From Pseudanabaena sp. lw0831 (GTDB taxonomy: Bacteria > Cyanobacteriota > Cyanobacteriia > Pseudanabaenales > Pseudanabaenaceae): DNA of 55,233 nt. A program made the translations under genes and the position numbers. Numbering within the stretch: position 1 is the stretch's first letter; each line of letters starts with the position of its first letter. Below the pieces are notes generated by a model. It was not told the DNA's origin, did no database searches, and was given only the letters and a program-made list of their open reading frames with translations. Location: positions 1 to 55,233 of the forward strand of contig NZ_BBJB01000093.1 in NCBI RefSeq assembly GCF_016584665.1, written 5' to 3'. Shown here piece by piece: positions 43,986-53,016 of this stretch.

Positions 43986-44019
43986 AACTAAGCTGCATTT
44001 CGCGCTGCATAGTTCTATA
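43981..44019. repeat. Hairpin between kinase and response regulator
   Basis: TATAGAACTA...TAGTTCTATA with an inner GCTGC/GCGC stem; starts in the last codon of the kinase. Confidence 0.7.
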
Positions 44020-44039
44020 AATTATTATGGTCTAAATAA

Positions 44040-44474
44040 ATGGAACCAACCCAAATCCTGCTTATTGAGGATGATCCAAATGATGTTGAGTTAATCCAAA
44101 TTGCCTTGGATAGCTATAACTTTGTCAATAAAATAGACGTAGTGTCAGACGGAGAACAGGCGGTTCATTACCTATTTGGGCGCGATGGTCAACCACCGAC
44201 CCACCCACTACCGCGCCTAGTGCTTTTAGACTTAAAATTACCCAAAATAGATGGTATTCGAGTTTTAGAGATGATTCGTAGTTCTCCTCTTACTTGTAAT
44301 CTTGTCGTTGTCGTGATGACTTCATCGGCTGAAAATCGAGATTTAAAAGCTTGTTATGATTTAGGTGTAAATAGTTATATTGTTAAGCCTTTAGATTTTC
44401 AGCAGTTTGTGGAAATAGCTCAACATGTAGGCTTTTACTGGATGATGCTAAATCAGCTGCCACTAATTGATTAA
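44040..44474 (+). CDS. Rcp-type response regulator (receiver only)
   Basis: 144 residues, a single CheY-like receiver with the extended C-terminus of cyanobacterial Rcp1 proteins: acidic pocket IEDDPNDVEL, phospho-acceptor Asp64 (LLDLKLPKIDG), Thr/Ser in VMTSS and Lys in NSYIVKPLDF, ending HVGFYWMMLNQLP. Directly downstream of the multi-PAS kinase, which probably phosphorylates it. Confidence 0.94.
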   Translation: MEPTQILLIEDDPNDVELIQIALDSYNFVNKIDVVSDGEQAVHYLFGRDGQPPTHPLPRLVLLDLKLPKIDGIRVLEMIRSSPLTCNLVVVVMTSSAENRDLKACYDLGVNSYIVKPLDFQQFVEIAQHVGFYWMMLNQLPLID

Positions 44475-44614
44475 CGTCCATAGCTATAGTTTATGTATTT
44501 TTTTAGATATACTTTAGTAAATAGACTGCATTGACTCGCTAAGTGATTAATTTCAGGTAGATGGCAATGATTGTAAGTAAGAACTCTAAACCTATATCTT
44601 TGCATCTATAACCC

Positions 44615-46957
44615 ATGGGAAAATTGATACCAGAGCTAAGAGAATCTGAAAAGCCAGAGACGCAGCGATCGCTGCGTATTTTGATTATTGAAGATGTTGA
44701 TGCCGATGTAGAGCTGACACTATTGGCGCTGGAATCAGCAGGCTTAGATTTTACCTACGACATTGCTAGCACAGCGATCGAGTGCCAAGAACACTTACAA
44801 GATGAGATTTATGATGTAGTTTTGTCAGACTATCGGCTGCCTAGTTTTAATGGGTTGCAAGCTTTTAACTTTCTTAAACAATCAGGGCAAGATATTCCAT
44901 TTATCTTGATTACGGGGAGTTTAGGAGAAGAAGCTGCTGTTGAATGTATCAAAGCGGGAATGACCGATTATGTTTTAAAAGATCGTTTGTTTCGGTTGCC
45001 TAGTGTTTTGCAACGCGCTCTGCAAGAGTTTGCATTACGCCAACAACAGAAAAACGCGATCGCGCAAATTGAGCAGCAAGCATGGCGAGAGACAATTATT
45101 AATCGCATTGTCCAAGCCATGAGAGAAACTCTAGTTTTAGAAGATGTCCTGCAAACAACTGCGGATCTATTGCAAGAAGCTTTACATGTGAGTCATTGTT
45201 TAATCTTTCAGCCAGATACTTTGAAGAGGATGCGAGTTTGCTATGCCAGTAAAAACAACGTCGATCATAGCGAATCAGTAATTGGGCTATCTTGTGGTTT
45301 TTATGAGCATTATCATGATGATTTAGTTCAAGGAAAGCAAATCTCTATTCATCCGATTGGCGACTCTCTTCCAGAAGGGCTAAGACAGTTAGGAGAAAAA
45401 TATAGTATCTATTCTCTTTTGATAACTTCTCTTGTTTATCAACAAACTTATTTAGGCGGGATTAGCCTATATCAGTGCGATCGCGAGCGCATATGGTCTG
45501 AGGACGAACTATCGCTAGTTAAGGCGATCGCCGATCAATGTGCGATCGCGATCCATCAGTCAGATCTCTATCAAAATGCGCAATCCCAACTGATGGAGCG
45601 TAAAAAAATGGAAGCCCAACTACGTCATGATGCATTTCATGATGCGCTCACAGGCTTACCAAATCGTGCTTTGTTCTCAGATCGACTTAGCCATGCTCTA
45701 CAACTATCCCAGAGGCGTTCGCACCTAAACGCAGGAAATCTGTCTGAAAAATTTGCAGTGCTATTTTTAGATTTAGATCGATTTAAAGTAATCAATGACA
45801 GCCTTGGACATTTAGCAGGCGATCAACTATTAAAGGTTGTGGCGGATCGTCTCACTGCTTGTCTGCGCGGAGGCGATACAGTTGCTCGTTTGGGTGGCGA
45901 TGAATTTGTGATGCTAATCGAGGAAATTCAAGATGTTAATGACGTGATTGACGTTGTCCAGAGGATTCAAGGCGCATTAAAAGTTCCCATCTTAATCGAT
46001 GGCAATGAAATATTTGTCACGGCAAGTATTGGAATTGCCTTCAACTCCGCCGATCATAACAACCCAGAGCAATTGCTTCGCGACGCTGATCTAGCCATGT
46101 ATCGAGCTAAGGATCTAGGTCGAGAGAGATATGAGACATTTAATCCTGATATGCATACAGAAGCTCTTAGGAAATTACGCCTAGAGAGCGAACTGCGTCG
46201 AGCTATTGATCGCCAAGAGCTACGAGTGCATTACCAGCCAATTGTCTGTCTAAAGACGAGGCAAATACTTGGCTTTGAGGCACTTGTGCGTTGGCAGCAT
46301 CCCGAACAAGGCTTAGTTTCTCCTGCCGAATTTATCCCAATCGCGGAAGATATCGGATTGATTGGGGCGATCGACTTTTGGGTATTGCAAGAAGCTTGCT
46401 CGCAGTTGCGGGCATGGCAAGATCAGTTCCCAATGGCGAAAGCTCTAACCATGAATGTGAATCTATCTGGACGACAGTTTGCGAAACCAGATTTGACAAG
46501 CCAAATCGAAAAAGTACTCAGTAGAACAAATCTCAATCATGCTAGTTTAAAAATAGAAGTTACGGAAAGCATATTAATCGAGAAAACTTCTTTATCAACT
46601 AAAATCTTAAGTGAACTACAAGAACAAAACATTCAAATTTGTATTGATGATTTTGGTACAGGCTATTCTTCATTGAGCTATCTCCATCGGTTTCCAATTC
46701 ATACGCTCAAGATCGATCAATCCTTTGTTTCACGAATTGATAGCAACTCTAAAGACGGTGAAATTGTCAAAGCAATTATTATTTTAGGAATAAATCTTGG
46801 CTTAAATGTAGTTGCTGAAGGCGTAGAAACTGCTGAGCAGTTATGCTTTTTGGAAGCTAATAATTGCCATGCAGGTCAGGGATATTATCTGTTTAAGCCT
46901 TTGGAAGCTGATACTATCACGAAGTTACTGGGTGATATGCCAGACAGAAGGAAATAG
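44615..46957 (+). CDS. Response regulator REC-GAF-GGDEF-EAL (cyclic-di-GMP enzyme)
   Basis: 780 residues. Receiver about 20-140 with Asp72 (VLSDYRLPSFNG); GAF about 165-325; GGDEF about 345-510 with canonical RLGGDEF and an inhibitory site RGGD just before it; EAL about 525-770 with [38 protein letters not shown] and AEGVET. Both catalytic domains look intact. Third member of a signalling cluster with the kinase and the Rcp-type regulator; output of the cluster is probably c-di-GMP level. Confidence 0.93.
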   Translation: MGKLIPELRESEKPETQRSLRILIIEDVDADVELTLLALESAGLDFTYDIASTAIECQEHLQDEIYDVVLSDYRLPSFNGLQAFNFLKQSGQDIPFILITGSLGEEAAVECIKAGMTDYVLKDRLFRLPSVLQRALQEFALRQQQKNAIAQIEQQAWRETIINRIVQAMRETLVLEDVLQTTADLLQEALHVSHCLIFQPDTLKRMRVCYASKNNVDHSESVIGLSCGFYEHYHDDLVQGKQISIHPIGDSLPEGLRQLGEKYSIYSLLITSLVYQQTYLGGISLYQCDRERIWSEDELSLVKAIADQCAIAIHQSDLYQNAQSQLMERKKMEAQLRHDAFHDALTGLPNRALFSDRLSHALQLSQRRSHLNAGNLSEKFAVLFLDLDRFKVINDSLGHLAGDQLLKVVADRLTACLRGGDTVARLGGDEFVMLIEEIQDVNDVIDVVQRIQGALKVPILIDGNEIFVTASIGIAFNSADHNNPEQLLRDADLAMYRAKDLGRERYETFNPDMHTEALRKLRLESELRRAIDRQELRVHYQPIVCLKTRQILGFEALVRWQHPEQGLVSPAEFIPIAEDIGLIGAIDFWVLQEACSQLRAWQDQFPMAKALTMNVNLSGRQFAKPDLTSQIEKVLSRTNLNHASLKIEVTESILIEKTSLSTKILSELQEQNIQICIDDFGTGYSSLSYLHRFPIHTLKIDQSFVSRIDSNSKDGEIVKAIIILGINLGLNVVAEGVETAEQLCFLEANNCHAGQGYYLFKPLEADTITKLLGDMPDRRK

Positions 46958-46990
46958 ATAGAAAGCGCGTACGAATCTCGCGCTTTCTAT
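46958..46990. terminator. Hairpin between convergent genes
   Basis: 12-bp perfect stem ATAGAAAGCGCG/CGCGCTTTCTAT with 9-base loop between the REC-GGDEF-EAL gene and fabD. Confidence 0.78.
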
Positions 46991-46992
46991 GC

Positions 46993-47874
46993 TTAAAAAG
47001 CTATCGCTTGTTCCAATGTACTAACATTCACGAGCGCCAGACTTGGGGCTGATTTCCTAACTAGCCCAGTTAAAACTTTGCCTGAACCAACTTCGATCGC
47101 TTTCTCATATCCTTGAGCCGCCAGATATAAACAGATTTCACGCCAACGTACTGGAGAAGTCATTTGTTGAGAAAGATGCTCTCGGATAACTTGCCCTGAT
47201 GTTGTAGCGTCGTCTGGAGCAACATTAGAAATAACAGGAATCTCAGCATCATTAAAGATTATCTTTTCCAGCGTTACCGCAAATTGTGTAGCCGCTTCTG
47301 CCATCAGTGGGGAATGGAAAGCTCCACTCACTTTCAAAGGGATTGCTCTCCTTGACTTAACTTGCTCACAGATCGACTTGATTGCGGCTTCCGTACCTGA
47401 AATTACCACCTGATCGTTACTATTATCATTAGCCAGAATTACATCTGCGGTTTGGGCGATCGCTGCTTCTAATTGATGGCGATCAAATCCAAGTAAAGCC
47501 GTCATCGCGCCACCACTTGCTTCAGACATCAAGAGCGATCGATGCCTCACTAGCTCTAGTCCTGTGGCAAAATCCACGACACCTGCACAATAAAGCGCAC
47601 TGTATTCTCCCAAGCTATGCCCTGTCACCGCATCAGGTTTTGCACCTTTAGCTTTTAAAACATCAGCGAGAATTGCTGAAATCACATACAGGCAAGGCTG
47701 AGTAAATTCGGTTTTGGCCAGTTCTGTGGCATCAGTCTGTGATTTATCTAAAATCGACCAACCTAAAATTTTCTCCGCCTTGTCAAACTTATCCTTGCCT
47801 ATTTCCGCAAGGTCTAAGCCCATACCCACAGCCTGAGAGCCTTGCCCAGGAAATATCCATACATTTTTGGTCAT
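46993..47874 (-). CDS. fabD: Malonyl-CoA:ACP transacylase
   Basis: 293 residues. Loads malonyl groups onto ACP for fatty-acid synthesis. FPGQGSQAVGMG at the N-terminus, nucleophile Ser87 in GHSLGEYSAL, His187 in GAFHSPLM, and late VGSGKVLTGL. ATG at 47872-47874. Usually near fabH/plsX in cyanobacteria, but no fab gene adjoins here. Confidence 0.95.
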   Translation of the reverse strand: MTKNVWIFPGQGSQAVGMGLDLAEIGKDKFDKAEKILGWSILDKSQTDATELAKTEFTQPCLYVISAILADVLKAKGAKPDAVTGHSLGEYSALYCAGVVDFATGLELVRHRSLLMSEASGGAMTALLGFDRHQLEAAIAQTADVILANDNSNDQVVISGTEAAIKSICEQVKSRRAIPLKVSGAFHSPLMAEAATQFAVTLEKIIFNDAEIPVISNVAPDDATTSGQVIREHLSQQMTSPVRWREICLYLAAQGYEKAIEVGSGKVLTGLVRKSAPSLALVNVSTLEQAIAF

Positions 47875-47991
47875 TATTTATAAAATGTTATTCAAGTAAC
47901 TTTATATTTTCTAAAGTTTACAGCGCTTTGGACTGCAACAAAAAACAAAAGACTAGTCCCAAAGGCATACAAATCAAGCTTTTATAGCTAT

Positions 47992-48040
47992 AACCAACAA
48001 GAGAGTAGCGGCGCGAAGCGCCGCTACTCTCTTGTTGGTT
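47992..48040. repeat. Perfect palindrome with GAA loop and AACC/GGTT ends, 23-bp arms
   Basis: Arms 47992-48014 and 48018-48040; centre GGCGC-GAA-GCGCC. Lies just beyond the stop of the HNH gene. Confidence 0.92.
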
Positions 48041-48048
48041 TTGGTTTT

Positions 48049-48543
48049 CTAATTAATAATATATTTCTGCCATTCGTCATGATTTCCCGATCTCAGATAT
48101 TTTGTCACCTCGAAATGCAAGCCACTGTGGGGGCGGCGTGGTTGCTTCTTTAATGGCATAGATGCTTCTTTAGGTGTGCGGTTGCCTTTTTTGACATTGC
48201 AGCGCACACAGGCGGTAATAATATTGTCCCAACTGTCACCACCACCACGCGATCGCGGCATGACATGATCTAACGTCAGATCGTCGCCAGTATGTCCACA
48301 ATACTGGCAGGAATGGGAATCGCGATGGAGAATATTACGACGAGTGAGGGGAATTTCTTTGTAGGGAATGCTGATATATTGCAACATTCGGATCACTGTA
48401 GGCAGTGGCATTCCAGGATAAATCATCCTGCCGTTATGTTCGACTTGTTCAGCTTTACCTTTTATGACCAACACAATAGCTCGCTGCCAATTTGTGATGT
48501 TCAGCGGCTCATAGGATGCGTTTAGTACAAGGACTTTTGCCAT
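48049..48543 (-). CDS. HNH endonuclease family protein
   Basis: 164 residues. Zinc and catalytic HNH signature: CQYCG, LDHVMPRSRGGG, WDNIITACVRCNVKKGNRTP. The N-terminus VLVLNASYEPLNITNWQRAI is typical of the widespread cyanobacterial/plant-type single-domain HNH proteins of unknown physiological role. ATG at 48541-48543. Confidence 0.92.
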   Translation of the reverse strand: MAKVLVLNASYEPLNITNWQRAIVLVIKGKAEQVEHNGRMIYPGMPLPTVIRMLQYISIPYKEIPLTRRNILHRDSHSCQYCGHTGDDLTLDHVMPRSRGGGDSWDNIITACVRCNVKKGNRTPKEASMPLKKQPRRPHSGLHFEVTKYLRSGNHDEWQKYIIN

Positions 48544-48627
48544 TACTGTCGAGCGAACTTATCAGATGCTACCACAGCTAGCCAAAATCAGCTAGATGGT
48601 TATGTGTTGAAATCGCAGGCGATCTCT

Positions 48628-49887
48628 CTATTCTCCATTAGATTTCCATGCGATCTCCTTACTTGGCTCAGGATCAGGCAACTTGCGCGTAATCACGGCG
48701 GCGGCGAGAACTAGAGCCGTTGATACCCAGAGACAACCAATTAAACCTGCAAATTGATACACCAAACCCGATAGCACTGTTCCTACTAAGCGTCCACCCG
48801 AATTAGCCATGTAGTAAAAGCCTACATTCAGCGCTACTTTGTCATCATCGGTGAATGCGAGAACTAGATAGGAATGTACGGATGAGTTAAAGGCAAAGAC
48901 GACTCCGAAGATAAGTAATCCACCGATAATTACCAAGTTTGCTGGGAGATTTAATTGCAAGGCGATCGCAATGAGCGCAGGAACCGTTATTAGGGCAGTA
49001 GTCCAAAATCTCACGGTTTGCGATCGCGGTGGCTGACCTGAACCAAATCGCTTAATTAATGTTGGTGCAAGGGATTGAATGATGCCATAGCCGATTACCC
49101 AACAGGCTAAAAATCCACCAACTTGATAAAATGACCAGCCTAAAATACTTCGCAAGAATACAGGTAATCCCACCACAAACCAAACATCTCTAGAACCAAA
49201 CAAGAAAAATCTGGCTGCGGAAAGTAGATTGATTTCGGGACTTTTGGAAAAGAGTTGTTTAAACTTAACTTTCGCCTTAATTTTACCCATACCTTTAGGC
49301 AAGAATAAGCCTGTAAACAAGAGCAAGAATAGACCTCCAGCCATAACCCACAGGGAATTCGCAAATCCAAATAGTCCTAACAAAGCACTACCGATAAAAA
49401 AACCCACGCCTTTGAGGGCATTCTTAGAACCTGTCAGAATTGCGACCCATTTAAATAGTGCTGACTGAGCATCTTGCGGCACGACTAATCGAATTGCGCT
49501 CTTGGTACTCATTTTGGTTAGGTCTTTTGCAATACCAGAAAAAGCTTGAGCAATCATCACATAGAGAACTGATAACCACTGCGTCCATTCAGGATTGAGA
49601 AAGGATAATAGCATTAAGGAGAAAATCTGCAATCCTATCCCTGTATAGAGCGTAATTTTCAGCCCTAATTGCGAACCAATCCATCCGCCTAAAAAGTTGG
49701 TAACGACTCCAAAGACTTCGTAGAATAGAAATAGAGAAGCGATCTGAATTGGGGTATAGCCAATGTTATTGAAATATAGCAATACTAATAATCGTAAAGC
49801 ACCATCGGTAATCGTGAATCCCCAATAGGTGAGGGTGACAAGCGCGTAGTTCTTGAAGTTTGCTTGGGATGCGGTGGAAGAGTTCAT
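48628..49887 (-). CDS. arsJ: Organoarsenical (1-arseno-3-phosphoglycerate) efflux MFS transporter
   Basis: 419 residues, about 12 hydrophobic segments, MFS fold. NYALVTLTYWGFTITDGALR and LYFNNIGYTPIQIASLFLFY at the N-terminus match ArsJ. With the adjacent GAPDH it confers arsenate resistance: GAPDH makes 1-arseno-3-phosphoglycerate, ArsJ exports it, and it hydrolyses outside. Second gene after GAPDH on the minus strand; arsR is divergent. ATG at 49885-49887. Confidence 0.9.
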   Translation of the reverse strand: MNSSTASQANFKNYALVTLTYWGFTITDGALRLLVLLYFNNIGYTPIQIASLFLFYEVFGVVTNFLGGWIGSQLGLKITLYTGIGLQIFSLMLLSFLNPEWTQWLSVLYVMIAQAFSGIAKDLTKMSTKSAIRLVVPQDAQSALFKWVAILTGSKNALKGVGFFIGSALLGLFGFANSLWVMAGGLFLLLFTGLFLPKGMGKIKAKVKFKQLFSKSPEINLLSAARFFLFGSRDVWFVVGLPVFLRSILGWSFYQVGGFLACWVIGYGIIQSLAPTLIKRFGSGQPPRSQTVRFWTTALITVPALIAIALQLNLPANLVIIGGLLIFGVVFAFNSSVHSYLVLAFTDDDKVALNVGFYYMANSGGRLVGTVLSGLVYQFAGLIGCLWVSTALVLAAAVITRKLPDPEPSKEIAWKSNGE

Positions 49888-49910
49888 AGGTTTTCTTAAA
49901 GAATATTTGC

Positions 49911-49947
49911 AGCAAAATTGAGCGTGCTTCGCACCCTCAATTTTGCT
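49911..49947. repeat. Palindrome between GAPDH and arsJ
   Basis: AGCAAAATTGAG/CTCAATTTTGCT arms around GTGC-TTC-GCAC; overlaps neither CDS but could attenuate arsJ. Confidence 0.8.
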
Positions 49948-49948
49948 T

Positions 49949-50968
49949 TTAGAGAGCGATCGCTACTTTTCTCGCCAATTCCGCCATGCGGCAGGAATAA
50001 CCCCATTCGTTGTCATACCAAGCCAATATCTTGACTTGAGTTCCATCCACAACCATTGTCGAAAGGGCATCAATGATTGCCGATCGCGAATCATCTTTGT
50101 AGTCAATGGAAACTAAGGGACGCTCTTCATAACCTAAAATCCCGTTGAGTTCTCCGTCGGCGGCTGTTTTTAATAATTGATTGACTTCCTCAATTGTGGT
50201 TTTTCTTTCTACTTCAAATACACAATCTGTAAGCGAAGCATTGAGTAAGGGCACTCGCACCGCTAATCCATTTAACTTGCCCTTGAGGTCGGGATAGATC
50301 ATCGCGATCGCAGTTGCTGATCCTGTTGTTGTCGGAATTAAAGATAAAGCCGAAGCCCTAGCACGGCGCAGATCTTTATGGGGCGCATCAACGAGGGTTT
50401 GCGTATTTGTGTTGTCATGAATCGTGGTAATTACACCATGCTTAATTCCTAAACCTTCATGGATAACTTTCACCACAGGCGCGAGGCAATTGGTGGTACA
50501 AGAGGCGGCGGTAAGAAGATGATGCTGTGCAGGATCGTAAAGATAATCGTTAATTCCCATTACGATATTGAGCGCTTCTTCTTTGACAGGAGCCGCTACG
50601 ATTACTTTCTTTACGCCCTTGGTGAAATAGGGATTTAGGGTTTCTGGGGTGCGAAATTTGCCAGAACATTCCAATACGATATCAACTCCTAATTCTTGCC
50701 AGTTGACTAATTCAGGTTTCGCATATTCGCTAAAGCTGAGCTTTTGAATTGATTTTTGATCATCGATGGCAATGCGATCGCCTATGACTTGCACATCAGG
50801 CAACCAGCGTCCATGTACTGAGTCAAATGTGAGTAAATGCGCCGCCGCTTCTATTCCGCCTTTAACTTCATTAATATGTACAAATTCCAATTCAGGAAAG
50901 CCCCAAGCAGCACGGAGAGCTAATCGACCAATTCTGCCAAAACCATTAATGCCAGCGCGCACAGCCAT
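49949..50968 (-). CDS. ArsJ-associated glyceraldehyde-3-phosphate dehydrogenase
   Basis: 339 residues. NAD-binding [14 protein letters not shown]; catalytic Cys157 in [12 protein letters not shown]; His in [11 protein letters not shown]-terminal [12 protein letters not shown]. In this context it uses arsenate in place of phosphate to give 1-arseno-3-phosphoglycerate for export by ArsJ. It differs from housekeeping GAPDH by position next to arsJ. The ATG (50966-50968) is 14 bases from the dyad at 50982-51017. Confidence 0.93.
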   Translation of the reverse strand: MAVRAGINGFGRIGRLALRAAWGFPELEFVHINEVKGGIEAAAHLLTFDSVHGRWLPDVQVIGDRIAIDDQKSIQKLSFSEYAKPELVNWQELGVDIVLECSGKFRTPETLNPYFTKGVKKVIVAAPVKEEALNIVMGINDYLYDPAQHHLLTAASCTTNCLAPVVKVIHEGLGIKHGVITTIHDNTNTQTLVDAPHKDLRRARASALSLIPTTTGSATAIAMIYPDLKGKLNGLAVRVPLLNASLTDCVFEVERKTTIEEVNQLLKTAADGELNGILGYEERPLVSIDYKDDSRSAIIDALSTMVVDGTQVKILAWYDNEWGYSCRMAELARKVAIAL

Positions 50969-50981
50969 AGAGCAACCTCAG

Positions 50982-51017
50982 ATATAGATTATCATCAATA
51001 TTGATGGTAGTCTATAT
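50982..51017. promoter_or_regulatory. Probable ArsR operator (36-bp dyad)
   Basis: Symmetric about 50999/51000: core CATCAATATTGATG with outer ATATAGA/TCTATAT. ATCAA-TTGAT dyads are typical ArsR/SmtB sites. It lies between divergent GAPDH and arsR genes and would control both. Confidence 0.78.
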
Positions 51018-51046
51018 TTTGACGGCTTTCAGGTCGATATGTCAAG

Positions 51047-51427
51047 ATGGATTTTATGAAAACTGCTCAAAAAAACTTTGCAAGTGCCAATACAACTAAG
51101 CCTGAAGTTGAGGCGATCGCCCGTTGTTGTCCCCCATTGCTCAATGGTCGCATCACGTCTGAAGATACTAACTATCTTGCGGCGATTTTTCGCGTGTTGG
51201 GAGAACCAGCAAGATTACAGATTTTAAGCTTGATTTCCGCTCAACCAAGCCAAGAAGTCTGCGCTTGTGAATTGGTGGAGGCTTTAGGTTTAGCACAACC
51301 AACGGTGAGCCATCATCTCAAAGTCTTATATGAAGCAGGATTACTCACCAAAGAGCGGCGTGGAACTTGGATTTACTATCGCATCTTGCCTGAAAAATTA
51401 GCGATGTTACGGGATGCTCTTTCCTAA
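51047..51427 (+). CDS. arsR: ArsR-family arsenic-responsive repressor
   Basis: 126 residues, winged helix: LAAIFRVLGEPARLQILSLI, the arsenite-binding pair Cys72/Cys74 in EVCACELVEAL, recognition helix LAQPTVSHHLKVLYEAG and beta wing ERRGTWIYYRI. An additional Cys27-Cys28 pair near the N-terminus may bind metal. Divergent from GAPDH-arsJ across the dyad. ATG 51047 or ATG 51056. The final codons (DALS) are inside a palindrome. Confidence 0.92.
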   Translation: MDFMKTAQKNFASANTTKPEVEAIARCCPPLLNGRITSEDTNYLAAIFRVLGEPARLQILSLISAQPSQEVCACELVEALGLAQPTVSHHLKVLYEAGLLTKERRGTWIYYRILPEKLAMLRDALS

Positions 51428-51469
51428 ACAAAGGGGACGAGAATCGTCCCCTTTGTTTAGGAAAGAGCA
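51415..51469. repeat. Perfect palindrome with GAA loop spanning the arsR stop, 26-bp arms
   Basis: Arms 51415-51440 and 51444-51469 match exactly; left arm encodes the last four residues of ArsR. Confidence 0.92.
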
Positions 51470-51557
51470 ATTATCCATCTTGAGCTTCTTAAGGTTGTGT
51501 GTTCGCAAGGTTATCATCAAAGATCAATGCCATGAATTCATAAGAGTCGATCGCAAA

Positions 51558-51965
51558 ATGACCACATCAATGACCACCATTCTCGATATTGTACAATCTG
51601 ATTACGCAAAATTCCCTGAAGCGCAAACCTATAGCATCTATAGCGAGGATGTCTATTTTAAAGATCCTGTCTATAACTTTCGTGGCATCAAACAATATCA
51701 AAAGATGATCGGCTTTATTACATTTTGGTTTAAAAATCTCAAGCTTGATCTCCACGCAATTAGTCGTACAGATAATCTGATCAAAACTCGCTGGACGATG
51801 AGTTGGGATGCGCCTTTACCTTGGAAGCCGAGAATCGCGGTTACTGGCTGGAGCGATCTCACTCTTGATGAAAAGGGTGAATTAATTATTTCCCATATTG
51901 ACTATTGGGAATGCACCAAACTTGATGTCATCAAGCAGCATTTTATCAAAAAAGCCAAAAGATGA
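51558..51965 (+). CDS. DUF2358 family protein
   Basis: About 135 residues from ATG 51558; the open frame begins at 51414 but its first 48 codons lie in the arsR palindrome and leader. SYEDVYFKDP-type segment (YSEDVYFKDPVYNFRGIKQY), FWFKNLKLDLHAI and TRWTMSWDAPLPWKPRI are typical of this NTF2-like family, conserved in cyanobacteria and plastids, function unknown. The C-terminus IKKAKR lies in a palindrome. Confidence 0.88.
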   Translation: MTTSMTTILDIVQSDYAKFPEAQTYSIYSEDVYFKDPVYNFRGIKQYQKMIGFITFWFKNLKLDLHAISRTDNLIKTRWTMSWDAPLPWKPRIAVTGWSDLTLDEKGELIISHIDYWECTKLDVIKQHFIKKAKR

Positions 51966-52009
51966 GAGACTGCGCTTCGAGCAGTCTCTCATCTTTTGGC
52001 TTTTTGATC
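51945..52009. repeat. Palindrome spanning the DUF2358 stop
   Basis: 29-base left arm and 28-base right arm (A6 versus T5) with centre CTGC-GCTTCGA-GCAG. The left arm encodes the last seven residues of the DUF2358 protein. Confidence 0.9.
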
Positions 52010-52075
52010 TGTGCATAAATTTTGTACACTGAAGCTAGTGATCAGCAATCAAGATCTAAAATAGCGAGAAAATCA

Positions 52076-52885
52076 ATGTTTGCAGAAACGAGAGAATTTT
52101 CGGCTACGCAGTTTGTCAAAACCAGATGTACAACTGATGGCACACTGTCATTTTGGGCTTGGAGTGGTTATCTCTATTCGTTTATGCCCAATGAGCCAAA
52201 GCGCAAACTGTTCCAAATTGTCGGTATAAGTGTGGGGCGATGTATCGACAAAGGTGATGGGGGTTGGGACTTTACCTCTCGCGAAGTGCTGCTATATCTC
52301 GATCCTGAAACTGGTGAGATGATCCGTCATTGGCAAAATCCTTGGACTGGTGAAATGTTGCCTGTAGTCCATGTGGCTAATAGCCCTATTCAAGGTACAT
52401 TTCGCCACAATATTCCTGCCGAAGTGGAGGGCGATACGGCAACTTTTATTTTCGACCTATTTGGTCACTATCCTAATCCTCTAGCTGATGATCCTAAGTT
52501 CGCAGAATATTGCGATCGCCCAATGTACAACTCCGTAGAATTATTTAAGCTCGCGGTTCCCATTGCCGATCTTGAAGACCCTAAAGCCACAACTGTATCG
52601 AAATTAGTTCTCTCTTGGAATCGCGTGGGGCCATGGTTGCCTTGGATGAAAATGGGACAGCGAGAAGGTAATCTGATTTACAGTGCCGCTGGTAAAAAAG
52701 TCAAAGATTTTAATGCGCTACCAGAAATTCTCAAAAAAGAAATCGAAACTCGTGTGCCTATGTTTAAAGACGCACCATCAGAAAAGATTGAAGGTGAGGA
52801 AATGACTTCGTGGCAATATTTCAAGCTACATTTTGACGCTTATCAGCAAGGTGCTACATTCCCTATTCCCACATTAAGCAAGTAA
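52076..52885 (+). CDS. DUF1838 family protein
   Basis: About 269 residues from ATG 52076, with GCGAG upstream; an in-frame TTG at 52022 would add 18 unlikely residues. Motifs: FVKTRCTTDGTLSFWAWSGY, FQIVGISVGRC, TGEMIRHWQNPWTGE, WQYFKLHFDAYQQG. DUF1838 is a beta-rich family of unknown function present in cyanobacteria and proteobacteria. No signal peptide. Confidence 0.86.
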   Translation: MFAETREFSATQFVKTRCTTDGTLSFWAWSGYLYSFMPNEPKRKLFQIVGISVGRCIDKGDGGWDFTSREVLLYLDPETGEMIRHWQNPWTGEMLPVVHVANSPIQGTFRHNIPAEVEGDTATFIFDLFGHYPNPLADDPKFAEYCDRPMYNSVELFKLAVPIADLEDPKATTVSKLVLSWNRVGPWLPWMKMGQREGNLIYSAAGKKVKDFNALPEILKKEIETRVPMFKDAPSEKIEGEEMTSWQYFKLHFDAYQQGATFPIPTLSK

Positions 52886-52895
52886 AGTCTAGAAA

Positions 52896-52934
52896 TAACT
52901 TTTTTGGCGATGCTTTGCCGTGCAAAAAAAGTTA
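52896..52934 (+). terminator. Hairpin downstream of the DUF1838 gene
   Basis: TAACTTTTTTGGC pairs with GCAAAAAAAGTTA around a GCTTTGCC loop. Confidence 0.7.
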
Positions 52935-53016
52935 GTCTTTTCTCGCATAACTAGAGCGTGAGCGTTTCTGAGTTGGTGACGTAACAAATAAGGTTTTTAA
53001 TTTTTGCGATCCGCAT

